Translations under genes and position numbers: made by a program
In this document: positions 1 through 9,100 of the stretch, in pieces
How the letters are laid out: each line of letters begins with the position of its first letter
How positions within the stretch are numbered: the first letter of the stretch is position 1
Origin: Oscillospiraceae bacterium
Lineage (GTDB): Bacteria > Bacillota_A > Clostridia > Oscillospirales > Ruminococcaceae
DNA length: 17,110 nucleotides
Assembly (NCBI GenBank): GCA_900766795.1
Contig: CAAFWX010000243.1
Coordinates: forward strand, 1-17,110
Reading direction: 5' to 3'
Notes under the pieces: model-generated
What the model was told of the DNA's origin: nothing
What the model saw: the letters and a program-made list of their open reading frames with translations, nothing else
Database searches by the model: none

Positions 1-714
1 CAGACCTGCGCCCGAGCCGATAAAGATAGCCTCGTAGCCCTGCGCAAACAGCTCGTCTACCTCAATGGTGCGGCCGATAACAACGTTTGTTTCAACCTTA
101 ACGCCAAGCGCCTTAAGGTTGTCAACCTCGCGCTGAACGATGGACTTCGGAAGTCTGAACTCGGGGATTCCGTAAACCAGAACGCCGCCCGCAAGGTGGA
201 GCGCTTCAAATACGGTTACGTCATAGCCCATCTTTGCGAGGTCGCCCGCGCAGGTAAGTCCGGAGGGGCCTGCGCCGATGATTGCGCACTTGTGGCCGTT
301 CTTTGCGGGAGCCTCTGCGGCGCCTGTGCTGTTGGCGTTGTGCCAATCCGCAACAAAGCGCTCAAGTCTGCCGATTGCGACAGGCTCGCCCTTGATTCCT
401 CTTACGCACTTGCTCTCACACTGGGTTTCCTGCGGACATACGCGTCCGCAGACAGCGGGCAGGGAGCTGGACTTTGCAATAATCTGATATGCGCCCTCGA
501 AATCCTTTTCTTTAATTCTTGCGATGAACGCGGGAATGTCGATAGATACCGGGCATCCGCTCTGGCAGGGCTTGTTCTTGCAGTTAAGGCAGCGGTTTGC
601 CTCGTCAACAGCCTGCTCCTCGGTGTAGCCCAGAGCAACCTCCTGAAAGTTCTTGTTGCGGACATTGGGGTCCTGAACGGGCATTTCGTTCTTCTTAAGG
701 CTCATGTTAGGCAT
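1..714 (-). CDS. nfnB: NfnB-type subunit (GltD-like flavoprotein), 3' part beyond window
   Basis: Probable large subunit of the cytoplasmic NADH-dependent reduced ferredoxin:NADP+ oxidoreductase (NfnAB), which couples NADPH to NADH plus reduced ferredoxin. The first 238 codons are visible; the family is usually about 460-470 residues, so about half is missing off the left edge. An N-terminal double [4Fe-4S] motif is present: C42-x2-C45-x4-C50-x3-C54-P, then a second set beginning CGRVCP and continuing C-x3-C. An FAD dinucleotide fold (IIGAGPSG) follows, and the visible part ends near a second GSGAG motif. ATG at 714 is chosen over the in-frame ATG at 705 because AGGAGG-like GGAGG (724-728) lies 9 nt before it. 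The start is 1 nt beyond the nfnA stop, so the two are translationally coupled. The same fold occurs in the small subunit of glutamate synthase; the nfnA neighbour favours NfnB. Confidence 0.87.
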   Translation of the reverse strand, partial: MPNMSLKKNEMPVQDPNVRNKNFQEVALGYTEEQAVDEANRCLNCKNKPCQSGCPVSIDIPAFIARIKEKDFEGAYQIIAKSSSLPAVCGRVCPQETQCESKCVRGIKGEPVAIGRLERFVADWHNANSTGAAEAPAKNGHKCAIIGAGPSGLTCAGDLAKMGYDVTVFEALHLAGGVLVYGIPEFRLPKSIVQREVDNLKALGVKVETNVVIGRTIEVDELFAQGYEAIFIGSGAGL

Positions 715-715
715 A

Positions 716-1558
716 TCACTTTACCTCCTTTGCGAACAGGTTGCAGGTTTCCTCGCGCTTCTTAAGCTCGAAATCCTTGTACATAGCGCCGCGCTCCATT
801 GCCTCGTCAAAGTCAACGAGATGGCCGTCAAAGTCGGGGCCGTCAACGCAGGCGAACTTGGTTTCGCCGCCTACCGTCAGACGGCAGCCGCCGCACATGC
901 CCGTGCCGTCAATCATGATGGGGTTCATGGAAACAACCGTCTTGATGTTGTACTCCTTAGTAAGCTTGCATACGAACTTCATCATTACGAGAGGACCGAT
1001 AGCGATAACCTCGTCGTACTGGTTGCCCTCCTTGATGAGAGCCTCGAGCGCGTTTGTGACAAGACCCTTTTCGCCGTAGCTGCCATCATCGGTCATGAGC
1101 TTCATGACGTCGGAGGCTGCCTTAAACTCGTCCTCAAGGATAACAAGGTCCTTGTTTCTGAAGCCAACAATACTGTGTACCTCGCAGCCGAGATTGTGAA
1201 GCTTCTTTGCGATGGGGTATGCAATTGCGCAGCCAACGCCGCCGCCCACAACAGCGACCTTCTTCAGACCGTCGGTGTGGCTGGGAACGCCGAGAGGACC
1301 TACGAAGTCGTGAATAAACTCGCCCTCCTCAAGGTGGTTCAGCTTCTCGGTAGTAGCGCCTACTACCTGGAAGATGATGGTGATAGTGCCCTTCTCGCGG
1401 TCAAAATCCGCAACTGTGAGCGGGATTCTCTCGCCGTCTGCGTCAACACGAAGAATGATAAACTGACCCGGCTCTGCCTTTGCGGCAATCATCGGCGCGT
1501 CAACCTCCATCAGCGTTACGGTCGGGTTGAGAACTTTTTTGGTGACTATCTTGTACAT
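716..1558 (-). CDS. nfnA: NfnA-type subunit (sulfide/dihydroorotate dehydrogenase electron-transfer-like)
   Basis: 280-residue FAD/NAD-binding subunit of the NfnAB transhydrogenase, at full family length. It shows a ferredoxin-reductase-type FAD motif (RIPLT, residues 44-48), a nucleotide-binding loop VVGGGVG (103-109), and a C-terminal [2Fe-2S] motif with C222, C225 and C237 after IDGTG. The cluster in this family is ligated by three Cys plus a non-Cys residue; D217 is a nearby candidate. The PyrK/SudB families share the architecture, but the tight pairing with the GltD-like gene argues for NfnA. The start ATG at 1558 has AGGAGGGAG at 1567-1575. NfnAB would balance NADPH, NADH and reduced ferredoxin in a fermentative anaerobe. 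The low-potential ferredoxin pool it touches would also feed BadF-type activases such as the one at 6191, but there is no operon link. Confidence 0.88.
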   Translation of the reverse strand: MYKIVTKKVLNPTVTLMEVDAPMIAAKAEPGQFIILRVDADGERIPLTVADFDREKGTITIIFQVVGATTEKLNHLEEGEFIHDFVGPLGVPSHTDGLKKVAVVGGGVGCAIAYPIAKKLHNLGCEVHSIVGFRNKDLVILEDEFKAASDVMKLMTDDGSYGEKGLVTNALEALIKEGNQYDEVIAIGPLVMMKFVCKLTKEYNIKTVVSMNPIMIDGTGMCGGCRLTVGGETKFACVDGPDFDGHLVDFDEAMERGAMYKDFELKKREETCNLFAKEVK

Positions 1559-1616
1559 AAAAGATGCTCCCTCCTAGATTTTTCCATGCGTTGCCGTTGC
1601 CTCGCATATTCATCTT

Positions 1617-1645
1617 ATTATAGCATATTTTTGTGAAAAAAGCAA
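1617..1645 (-). promoter_or_regulatory. Extended -10 promoter for nfnAB
   Basis: On the minus strand a perfect TATAAT (1617-1622) is preceded by TGC, giving an extended -10 (TGnTATAAT). A weak -35, TTGCTT (1640-1645), lies exactly 17 nt away. Transcription would begin near 1610, giving a leader of about 50 nt. The leader contains a short inverted repeat (atgcg 1586-1590 / cgcat 1603-1607) before the ribosome binding site. Confidence 0.7.
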
Positions 1646-1758
1646 TAGAAAACAATATTTTTCAGATTTTTTTGTATAACAATTCTTTATGTAAACCCTC
1701 TCATCAAAACAACAAAATCGCGCGGGCTAATTTTCAGTTTTTTATCACAAATAAAGCC

Positions 1759-1787
1759 TTGACAATTTGTAAATAATGTCGTATAAT
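1759..1787 (+). promoter_or_regulatory. Consensus sigma-A promoter of the marR-ABC operon
   Basis: TTGACA (1759-1764), a 17-nt spacer and TATAAT (1782-1787) match the housekeeping consensus at all 12 positions. Predicted start of transcription is about 1794. The spacer itself is an imperfect dyad beginning GACA and ending TGTC (1761-1780), which could be part of a repressor site. Such a strong promoter ahead of a regulator-exporter operon usually implies that it is repressed. Confidence 0.88.
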
Positions 1788-1795
1788 GTGGAACG

Positions 1796-1808
1796 TGCGA
1801 CAATCGCA
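1796..1808. promoter_or_regulatory. Candidate operator at the marR transcription start
   Basis: Inverted repeat TGCGA-CAA-TCGCA lies immediately downstream of the -10, overlapping or just after the predicted +1. A MarR dimer bound here would block initiation or clearance. The assignment to the MarR protein at 1837 rests only on position and symmetry; 5-bp arms can occur by chance. Confidence 0.4.
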
Positions 1809-1836
1809 TATACTACAAAACAACAAGGAGGAACGA

Positions 1837-2331
1837 ATGGAAGTACACAGCATCGGCGTTCGGCTGAGAATGCTGAACAACGCCGTAAGACGATTCATCG
1901 ACAGGACATCGGAAAACAAGAAAGAGATAGACAACCTTACCTGCTCCAACGGCTGGATTATCGGACATCTGTGCGAAGCGGAACGGCAGGGACAGGACGT
2001 GTTTCAGCGCGACCTCGAAAACGAATTTGGAATAACCCGCTCCACGGCTTCAAAGGTGCTGATTCTGCTGGAAAAGAAGGGGCTGATATGCCGCGTAGGC
2101 GTTTCTCATGACGCGCGGCTGAAGAAAATCACCCTCACCGACCGCTCGCGCGAAATCGGAAGCAGAATGAGCGAGGACGCTTACCGCATGGAAAAGGTAC
2201 TCACAAAGGGCTTTTCCACTGAGGAGCTTGAAACCCTTTATAGCTATCTTGAACGACTTCAAAAGAATATTGACAGCGCCGAGGAGAAAGAACTCTGCGC
2301 AAAAAAAGGAGCTGACAAAACAAAATGCTGA
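1837..2331 (+). CDS. MarR-family transcriptional regulator
   Basis: 164-residue winged-helix regulator, normal length for MarR proteins. The helix-turn-helix covers about residues 56-80 (FQRDLENEFGITRSTASKVL region). It is followed by the wing, which has the family-typical D-x-R with basic residues (SHDARLKK, 90-97), and N- and C-terminal dimerisation helices. The start is placed at 1837, where AGGAGG (1826-1831) lies 5 nt upstream. An in-frame ATG at 1786 is rejected because it falls inside the -10 element. The stop overlaps the start of the first ABC gene by 7 nt, so regulator and exporter are one transcript. MarR regulators in this position typically repress their own operon and release DNA on binding a small toxic or aromatic ligand. 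The ligand is not predictable from sequence. Confidence 0.9.
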   Translation: MEVHSIGVRLRMLNNAVRRFIDRTSENKKEIDNLTCSNGWIIGHLCEAERQGQDVFQRDLENEFGITRSTASKVLILLEKKGLICRVGVSHDARLKKITLTDRSREIGSRMSEDAYRMEKVLTKGFSTEELETLYSYLERLQKNIDSAEEKELCAKKGADKTKC

Positions 2332-4076
2332 AAAAACTTGCCGCCTGCATAAGACAGGCAAAGCTTACTGCGATTCTGACGCCGATTTTCGTCGTGTGCG
2401 AATCAGTAATCGAGGTCATTATCCCGTTCGTCATGGCGAGCCTTATAGACAAGGGAATCACCCTCGGCGATATGAACGCAGTCACAAAATACGGAATCAT
2501 TCTCATCGCGCTGACCTGCGCCGCGCTGTTTTTTGGCGCAGTTGCAGGCTACACCGCTTCGCGCGCTTCCTCCTACTTTGCCGAGAATGTGCGCCACGAT
2601 ATGTATGAAAACATCCAGCGCTTCTCGTTCTCCAACATCGACAGGTTCTCCCCCGCGAGCCTTGTCACCCGCCTGACCACCGACGTTTCCAACGTCCAGC
2701 AGGCGTTTCAGATGATTACCCGAATCACGTTCAGAGCGCCCGCAATGCTGATTTTCGCGTTTATTGCCGCATTCAGAATAAGCCCCTCTCTGTCAACTAT
2801 ATTCGTTGCGGTTATTCCGTTCCTTGCTGTTGTTCTATTTATTATAGTAAAGCTGTCGTTCCCGAAATTCGAGCGGGTGTTCAAGACCTACGACAAGCTT
2901 AACGGCGTTGTCGAGGAAAACCTCCGCGGAATCCGCGTGGTAAAAAGCTTCGTGCGCGAAAACCACGAAATCGACAAGTTCAAGACCATCTCCGACAGCA
3001 TCTACCGCGACTTCACCAAAGCCGAAAAAACCGTTGCGTTCAACGCTCCCGCAATGCAGGTTGCGGTTTACACCTGCATGGTGCTTATCTCGTGGCTTGG
3101 CGCGCACTCCATCGTAAATGGCGGAAACGATGCGGCGCTTGGGCTTACAACGGGCGGGCTTATGTCGCTGTTCACCTACGCTATGCAGATTCTAATGAGC
3201 CTTATGATGATTTCCATGATTTTCGTCATGCTGACGCTCTCAAAGGCTTCAGCAGACCGTATCGTTGAGGTGCTTGACGAAAAGAGCAACCTTGTTGACG
3301 GCGAGAAGAATCTCACCGACGTAAAGGACGGCTCTATTGAGTTCAGGGATGTTTCCTTTAAGTACTTCGCTTCTGCGGAAAAGGAAGCGCTCAAGAAGAT
3401 TAACCTCTCGATTAAATCGGGCGAAACCGTCGGAATAATCGGCGGCACAGGCTCCTCAAAGTCAACGCTTGTCCAGATGATTCCCCGTTTGTACGACGTA
3501 ACGGAGGGCACAGTGCTTGTAGGCGGCGAGGATGTGCGCGACTATAACCTTGAGGCGCTCAGAAACAACGTTGCAATGGTGCTTCAGAAGAACGTTCTGT
3601 TCTCGGGCACTATTAAAGAAAACCTGCGCTGGGGCGACGAAAACGCAACCGACGAGGAAATCGAGCATGTCTGCAAGCTTGCCTGCGCGGACGAGTTCAT
3701 TCAGGGCTTCCCCGAGAAGTACGACACGTTTATTGAGCAGGGCGGCGCTAACGTTTCGGGCGGTCAGAAGCAGCGCCTTTGTATCGCGCGCGCACTGCTG
3801 AAAAAGCCGAAAATCCTAATTCTGGACGACAGCACAAGCGCGGTTGACACAAAAACAGACGCTATGATAAGACGCGCATTCCGCGAGGAAATTCCCGACA
3901 CGACAAAGATAATCATTGCGCAGAGAGTGTCCTCAATCTGCGAAGCAGACAAGATAATTATAATGGAAGATGGCGCGGTTGCGGCTGTGGGCACGCATGA
4001 CGAGCTGTATACCACAAACGCCATCTACCGCGAGGTTTATGATTCTCAAATGAAAGGCGGCGAGGAAAATGAGTGA
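2325..4076 (+). CDS. ABC exporter half-transporter, degenerate-site subunit
   Basis: 583-residue fused membrane/ATPase protein (type IV ABC exporter fold): six-helix membrane domain in about residues 1-310, nucleotide-binding domain about 335-575. The Walker A is GGTGSSKST (373-381), with Ser378 where Gly is usual before the Lys. The Q-loop is Q421 and the signature VSGGQ (477-481) is intact. The Walker B ends LDD, so Asp502 replaces the catalytic Glu, and the switch His is Gln533 (AQRVSS). These changes mark the degenerate half of a heterodimeric exporter of the BmrCD/LmrCD/TM287-288 kind. The partner begins within the last 8 nt of this gene. ATG at 2325 has AGGAG at 2307-2311 and overlaps the marR stop. 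Likely role: efflux of drugs, lipids or peptides; the substrate is unknown. Confidence 0.9.
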   Translation: MLKKLAACIRQAKLTAILTPIFVVCESVIEVIIPFVMASLIDKGITLGDMNAVTKYGIILIALTCAALFFGAVAGYTASRASSYFAENVRHDMYENIQRFSFSNIDRFSPASLVTRLTTDVSNVQQAFQMITRITFRAPAMLIFAFIAAFRISPSLSTIFVAVIPFLAVVLFIIVKLSFPKFERVFKTYDKLNGVVEENLRGIRVVKSFVRENHEIDKFKTISDSIYRDFTKAEKTVAFNAPAMQVAVYTCMVLISWLGAHSIVNGGNDAALGLTTGGLMSLFTYAMQILMSLMMISMIFVMLTLSKASADRIVEVLDEKSNLVDGEKNLTDVKDGSIEFRDVSFKYFASAEKEALKKINLSIKSGETVGIIGGTGSSKSTLVQMIPRLYDVTEGTVLVGGEDVRDYNLEALRNNVAMVLQKNVLFSGTIKENLRWGDENATDEEIEHVCKLACADEFIQGFPEKYDTFIEQGGANVSGGQKQRLCIARALLKKPKILILDDSTSAVDTKTDAMIRRAFREEIPDTTKIIIAQRVSSICEADKIIIMEDGAVAAVGTHDELYTTNAIYREVYDSQMKGGEENE

Positions 4077-6003
4077 AACAAAAGCCAAAAAGGGAATGCC
4101 CCCAAAGGGCGGCAAGCCTGCCATGAAGTTTGACATGAAGGTCATTAAGCGGCTTATCACCTATATGAAGCCGTTCCGCGCACAGCTTGTTCTGGTGGCA
4201 ATCAGCATTGTGATAAGCTCGATTGCAAGCGTAGCCGCTTCGCTGTTCATCAAGACGCTGATAGACAGCTATATCCTCCCCATGGTCGAAACGGGAAGCA
4301 ACGACTTCTCGGGGCTGCTTAAGGCAATCTTAGGCATGGTTGTGCTGTTTGTTGTGGGAATACTCTGCACGCTGGCATACAACCGCCTGATGGCAAACAT
4401 CTCACAAGGCACGCTGAAAGTAATCCGCGACGACATGTTCGCGCATATGCAGAAGCTTCCGATAAAGTATTTCGACACCCACACCCACGGCGACGTCATG
4501 AGCTTCTACACTAACGACACCGACGCGCTGCGCCAGATGATTTCCCAGACGATTCCGCAGGTGATTTCGTCGCTTGTCACCATTGTGACGGTGTTTGCCT
4601 CCATGCTGAGCCTTTCGGTATGGCTGACGCTGGTGGTTGTGGTTTTCCTCGTGTTCATGTTCATGATAACGGGCGCCGTTGCGGGTAAGAGCGGTCTGTT
4701 CTTCATGCAGATGCAGCAGTCGCTGGGCAACATCAACGGCTACATTGAGGAAATGATTAACGGTCAGAAAGTAATCAAGGTTTTCTGCCACGAAAACAAG
4801 GCAAAGGAAACCTTTGACGAAAAGAACAGCGACCTTTGCGAGAACACCTGCAAGGCAAACGCCTACGCAAACATTCTCATGCCCGTAAACAACTGCATGG
4901 GCTATCTGCTGTATGTGGTTATCGCAATTGTCGGCGGAGCGCTTGCCATAAACGGCGCGACGAATGCTGCGTGCTTCTCGCTCAATGTGCTGACGCTGGG
5001 AGCAATCGCTTCGTTCCTACAGCTTTCGAGAAGCTTCATAGGTCCTATCGGTCAGGTGTCGCAGCAGCTTAACTCCGTTGCCATGGCAATGGCGGGCGCG
5101 CAGCGTATCTTCTCGCTGCTTGACGCCGAGCCTGAAACCGACGAGGGCTATGTCACCCTCGTGAACGCAAAATACGAGAACGGTCAGCTTACCGAAACCG
5201 CCGAGCACACTGGTCTTTGGGCATGGAAGCACCCCCACTCCGCAGACGGCTCTGTCACCTACACCGAGCTTCGGGGAAATGTCGTGCTGGACGATGTGGA
5301 CTTCGGCTATACCCCGGAGAAAATCGTGCTTCACAATATCAAGATATTCGCCGAGCCGGGTCAGAAGGTAGCCTTTGTCGGCGCAACCGGTGCAGGAAAA
5401 ACCACCATCACAAACCTCATCAACCGCTTCTACGACATCGCGGACGGCAAAATCCGCTATGACGGAATAAACATCAACAAGATAAAGAAAGACGACCTGC
5501 GGCGGTCGCTTGGCGTGGTGCTTCAGGACGTGAACCTGTTCACGGGTACGGTCATGGACAACCTGCGCTACGGAAAGCCGGACGCAACCGACGAGGAGTG
5601 CATTGCTGCGGCAAAGCTCGCGAATGCCGACGCTTTCATCAGAATGCTCCCCGAGGGCTACAACACCGTGCTTAAGGGCGACGGAAGCGGTCTTTCACAG
5701 GGTCAGCGCCAGCTTATCTCCATCGCAAGAGCAGCGGTTGCAGACCCGCCCGTAATGATTCTTGACGAGGCGACCTCCTCCATCGACACCAGAACCGAGG
5801 CTATCGTTCAGACGGGCATGGACGCGCTGATGAAAGGCAGAACGGTCTTTGTCATCGCCCACAGGCTTTCCACCGTCAAGAACTCGGACGTAATCATGGT
5901 GCTTGACCACGGGCGAATCATCGAACGCGGCAGCCACGAAAAGCTTATCGCGGAAAAGGGACAGTATTACAAGCTCTACACAGGAGCGTTTGAGCTGGAA
6001 TAA
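4069..6003 (+). CDS. ABC exporter half-transporter, catalytic-site subunit
   Basis: 644-residue partner of the preceding gene, with an N-terminal membrane domain (about residues 25-340) and a C-terminal ATPase domain (about 400-640). Walker A GATGAGKT (438-445), Walker B with catalytic Glu567 (ILDEATSS) and switch His598 (AHRLST) are canonical. The signature is LSQGQ (542-546) instead of LSGGQ. In the heterodimer, this Walker A/B pairs with the intact signature of the first subunit to form the hydrolysing site. The other composite site combines LDD, Gln and LSQGQ and is degenerate. A segment of about 50 residues between the domains (about 350-400, Trp/His/Thr rich) is longer than in many exporters; I believe it is common in clostridial members. 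Start overlaps the upstream stop by 8 nt; AAAGGCGG lies 8 nt before ATG. Confidence 0.9.
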   Translation: MSETKAKKGMPPKGGKPAMKFDMKVIKRLITYMKPFRAQLVLVAISIVISSIASVAASLFIKTLIDSYILPMVETGSNDFSGLLKAILGMVVLFVVGILCTLAYNRLMANISQGTLKVIRDDMFAHMQKLPIKYFDTHTHGDVMSFYTNDTDALRQMISQTIPQVISSLVTIVTVFASMLSLSVWLTLVVVVFLVFMFMITGAVAGKSGLFFMQMQQSLGNINGYIEEMINGQKVIKVFCHENKAKETFDEKNSDLCENTCKANAYANILMPVNNCMGYLLYVVIAIVGGALAINGATNAACFSLNVLTLGAIASFLQLSRSFIGPIGQVSQQLNSVAMAMAGAQRIFSLLDAEPETDEGYVTLVNAKYENGQLTETAEHTGLWAWKHPHSADGSVTYTELRGNVVLDDVDFGYTPEKIVLHNIKIFAEPGQKVAFVGATGAGKTTITNLINRFYDIADGKIRYDGININKIKKDDLRRSLGVVLQDVNLFTGTVMDNLRYGKPDATDEECIAAAKLANADAFIRMLPEGYNTVLKGDGSGLSQGQRQLISIARAAVADPPVMILDEATSSIDTRTEAIVQTGMDALMKGRTVFVIAHRLSTVKNSDVIMVLDHGRIIERGSHEKLIAEKGQYYKLYTGAFELE

Positions 6004-6020
6004 TCCCCTGCCGCTCTCGG

Positions 6021-6058
6021 AATCGTTCCCCAAAGGCTTTCTTCGGGGAACGGTTTTT
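6021..6058 (+). terminator. Rho-independent terminator of the marR-ABC operon
   Basis: CGTTCCCC (6024-6031) pairs with GGGGAACG (6045-6052) around a 13-nt loop, and the stem extends by weak AAT/GTT pairing. Five T residues follow at 6054-6058. It sits 17 nt after the stop of the second ABC gene. Confidence 0.85.
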
Positions 6059-6103
6059 CCATTACGAAAATAAACTTCGGAAAAAATAACCTCAAAAATA
6101 CGG

Positions 6104-6132
6104 TTGTATTTTTTCCGCAAGTGTGATATAAT
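6104..6132 (+). promoter_or_regulatory. Promoter of the activase-SPFH-pcrA-LysR gene string
   Basis: A perfect TATAAT (6127-6132) is preceded by TGA, giving an extended -10. A partial -35, TTGTAT (6104-6109), is 17 nt upstream. Predicted transcription start is about 6139, about 50 nt before the first start codon. A TTGACA at 6155-6160 has no matching -10 and is not used here. Confidence 0.68.
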
Positions 6133-6190
6133 TGATATATGTGCAATTAAACACTTGACACGGCAAGAGTTGTGAAAGGATTGATTTTAC

Positions 6191-9100
6191 TTGAAGCGTG
6201 TTGGACTGGATATCGGCTCTACAACAGTAAAAGCCGCAGTTCTCTCCGAGAATAACGAACTGCTCTACAATCAATATAGACGTCATTTTTCGGATATCCG
6301 AAAGACCGTATCCGATATTATTTCCGAGGTAGGAGAAAGCCTGAAAGGCGAAACTGTGCTCATAGCGGTCACCGGCTCGGGCGGAATTTCCGTTTCCAAA
6401 TGGCTCGGGATTCCGTTTGTGCAGGAGGTTGCCGCGGGAACGAACGCGATAAGGGAGCTTATTCCGCAGACGGACGTTGCCATTGAGCTTGGCGGCGAGG
6501 ACGCGAAGATTACATACCTCACGGGCGGGCTTGAGCAGCGCATGAACGGAAGCTGTGCGGGCGGCACGGGCGCGTTCATCGACCAGATGGCGGCGCTGCT
6601 TAACACCGACATCGGCGGGCTTAACGAGCTTTCCAAAAAGCACACCACCATCTACCCCATCGCCTCGCGCTGCGGAGTTTTCGCAAAGAGCGATATCCAG
6701 CCGCTGCTGAACGACGGCGCAAAGAGAAGCGATGTTGCCGCTTCCGTTTTCCAGTCTGTCGTAAACCAGACAATAAGCGGTCTTGCCTGCGGAAAGCCCA
6801 TCAGAGGAAACGTTGCGTTCCTCGGAGGTCCGCTGCACTACCTGTCAGAGCTAAGACAGCGATTTATCGAAACCCTCGGGCTTACCCCCGAGCACATAAT
6901 CTTCCCCGAAAACGCTAATCTGTTCGTTGCAATGGGCTGCGCGTTCTCCGACGAAACGGCAGAAGCAAACATGGACGAGCTTGTTAAGCGCGCTTCCGCT
7001 CTCGAAACAAGCCAGCTTCGCGAGGTTGAGCGCCTTGCGCCCTTGTTTAAGGACGAGGAGGAGCTTAAAGCGTTCCACGAGCGCCACGCAAAGGCGGTTA
7101 TCCCCACCGCTGACATCAACGAGCACACCGGCGCGTGCTACCTCGGCGTGGACGCAGGCTCCACCACCACAAAGGCGGTGCTGCTTAACAAAAACGCTCA
7201 AATCATCTACTCCTATTACAGCGGAAACGGCGGCGACCCGCTTAAATCCGTTATCGGCATTCTCAAGGACATCTACTCAAAGCTGCCCGAGGGCGCTTAC
7301 ATAGCAAAGGCTTGCACGACGGGCTACGGCGAGCACCTTATAAAAGCGGCGCTCGGCGCGGATTTCGGCGAAATCGAAACCATGGCGCACTACAAGGCTG
7401 CGGACAAGATACTCCCCGGCGCGGAGTTTATCCTCGACATCGGCGGTCAGGATATGAAGTGTATGCGCGTCAAGAACGGCGAGATTGAGAGCATTCTCTT
7501 AAACGAAGCCTGCTCCAGCGGCTGCGGCTCGTTCATCGAGAACTTCGCAAACGCGCTCGGAATGAGCAGCGCGGACTTCGCGAAGCTCGGACTTACCGCA
7601 GAAAACCCCGTTGACCTCGGCTCGCGCTGCACGGTGTTCATGAACTCCCGCGTAAAGCAGGCGCAGAAAGAGGGCGCGACCGTTGCGGATATCTCTGCGG
7701 GTCTGTCCTACTCCGTTGTCAAGAACGCGCTGTTTAAGGTAATCAAGCTGCGCGACACCTCCACAATGGGCGACAAAATCATCGTTCAGGGCGGTACTTT
7801 CATGAACGACAGTGTGCTGCGCGCGTTTGAGTCCATCTGCGGAAAGGACGTTATCCGTCCCGACAAGGCGGGACTTATGGGCGCTTACGGCTCGGCGCTT
7901 ATCTCCATTGAGCGCGACGACGGAAAAGGCTCCACTATCGCGAAGCCCGAGCAGCTTGAAGACTTCTCCGTCGAAAAGACAACCGCACGCTGCGGAAGAT
8001 GCAGCAACAACTGCCTGCTCACCATCTCGAAATTCCCCGACGGAAAGCGCTTTATCAGCAACAACCGCTGCGAGCGCGGCGCGGGAAACGTTTCTACGGG
8101 CGAGAAGCTGCCCAACCTCTACGAGTACAAATACAAGCTGCTGTTCGACCGCGAGAGTATCCCCGAAGCCGAGGCAAAGCGCGGCGTAATCGGCATTCCG
8201 AGAGTGCTCGGCATGTATGAAAACTACCCGTTCTGGCACAGGTTCTTTACGGAGCTTGGGTTCAGCGTAAAACTGTCGCCGAAGTCCTCGCGCGGAATCT
8301 ACGACCGCGGTATCGAAACCATGCCCTCCGAGAGCGTGTGCTACCCCGCAAAGCTCTCACATGGTCACATTCAGGCACTGGTTGACGATGGCGTAAAGCT
8401 TATTTTCTACCCCTCCATGCCCTACGAAATGGGCGACAAGCTGGGTGGCGACAACCACTACAACTGCCCCGTTGTTGCTACATACAGCGAGGTAATCAGA
8501 AACTCCGTTCCCGAGCTTCGCGAAAGCGTTAAGTTCATGAACCCGTTCCTGCCCATCTTCAACCAAAAACGCATGGGCGAGCGGCTTTTTGAGGAGTTCT
8601 CAAAGGAGTGCCCCAACCTTAACATCACAAAGAAAGAAATTGTTTCCGCTCTGGAAGCTGCCTACTCCGAGGACGCAGCCTTTAAGGCAGAAATGCGCAG
8701 AAAGGGCGAGGAAACCCTCAAATACCTCGAGGAAAACGGCAAGCGCGGAATTGTACTTGCGGGTCGTCCCTATCACGTTGACCCCGAGATAAACCACGGT
8801 CTGCCCGAGATGATTGCGGGCTACGGCTTCGCGGTGTTCACCGAGGACAGCATTGCCCACATCGAGGAGGTTGTACGTCCCATACGTGTGGTTGACCAGT
8901 GGACCTACCATACAAGACTGTATGCCGCCGCACACGTTGTGGGACACCACGACTGCCTTGAGCTGGTTCAGCTTAACAGCTTCGGCTGCGGTCTGGACGC
9001 GATTACCACCGACCAGGTTCAGGAAATTCTCCGCTCGTTCGGAAAGCTGTACACCTGCCTTAAGATAGACGAGGTGAACAACCTCGGCGCGGCAAGAATC

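Noticed and set aside
1630..1750. Possible Rex (redox) operator near the nfnAB promoter
   Set aside because: Only half-sites (TTGTGA at about 1630, TCACAA at about 1745) and a TTGTATAACAA dyad were found; no full TTGTGA-N6-TCACAA-like site is present.
1786..1836. Upstream in-frame ATG for the MarR gene
   Set aside because: It overlaps the TATAAT of the operon's own promoter, so it would not be transcribed; AGGAGG precedes the ATG at 1837.
6155..6160. TTGACA as a -35 for the activase gene
   Set aside because: No -10-like hexamer lies 16-18 nt downstream; the extended -10 at 6127-6132 is better.
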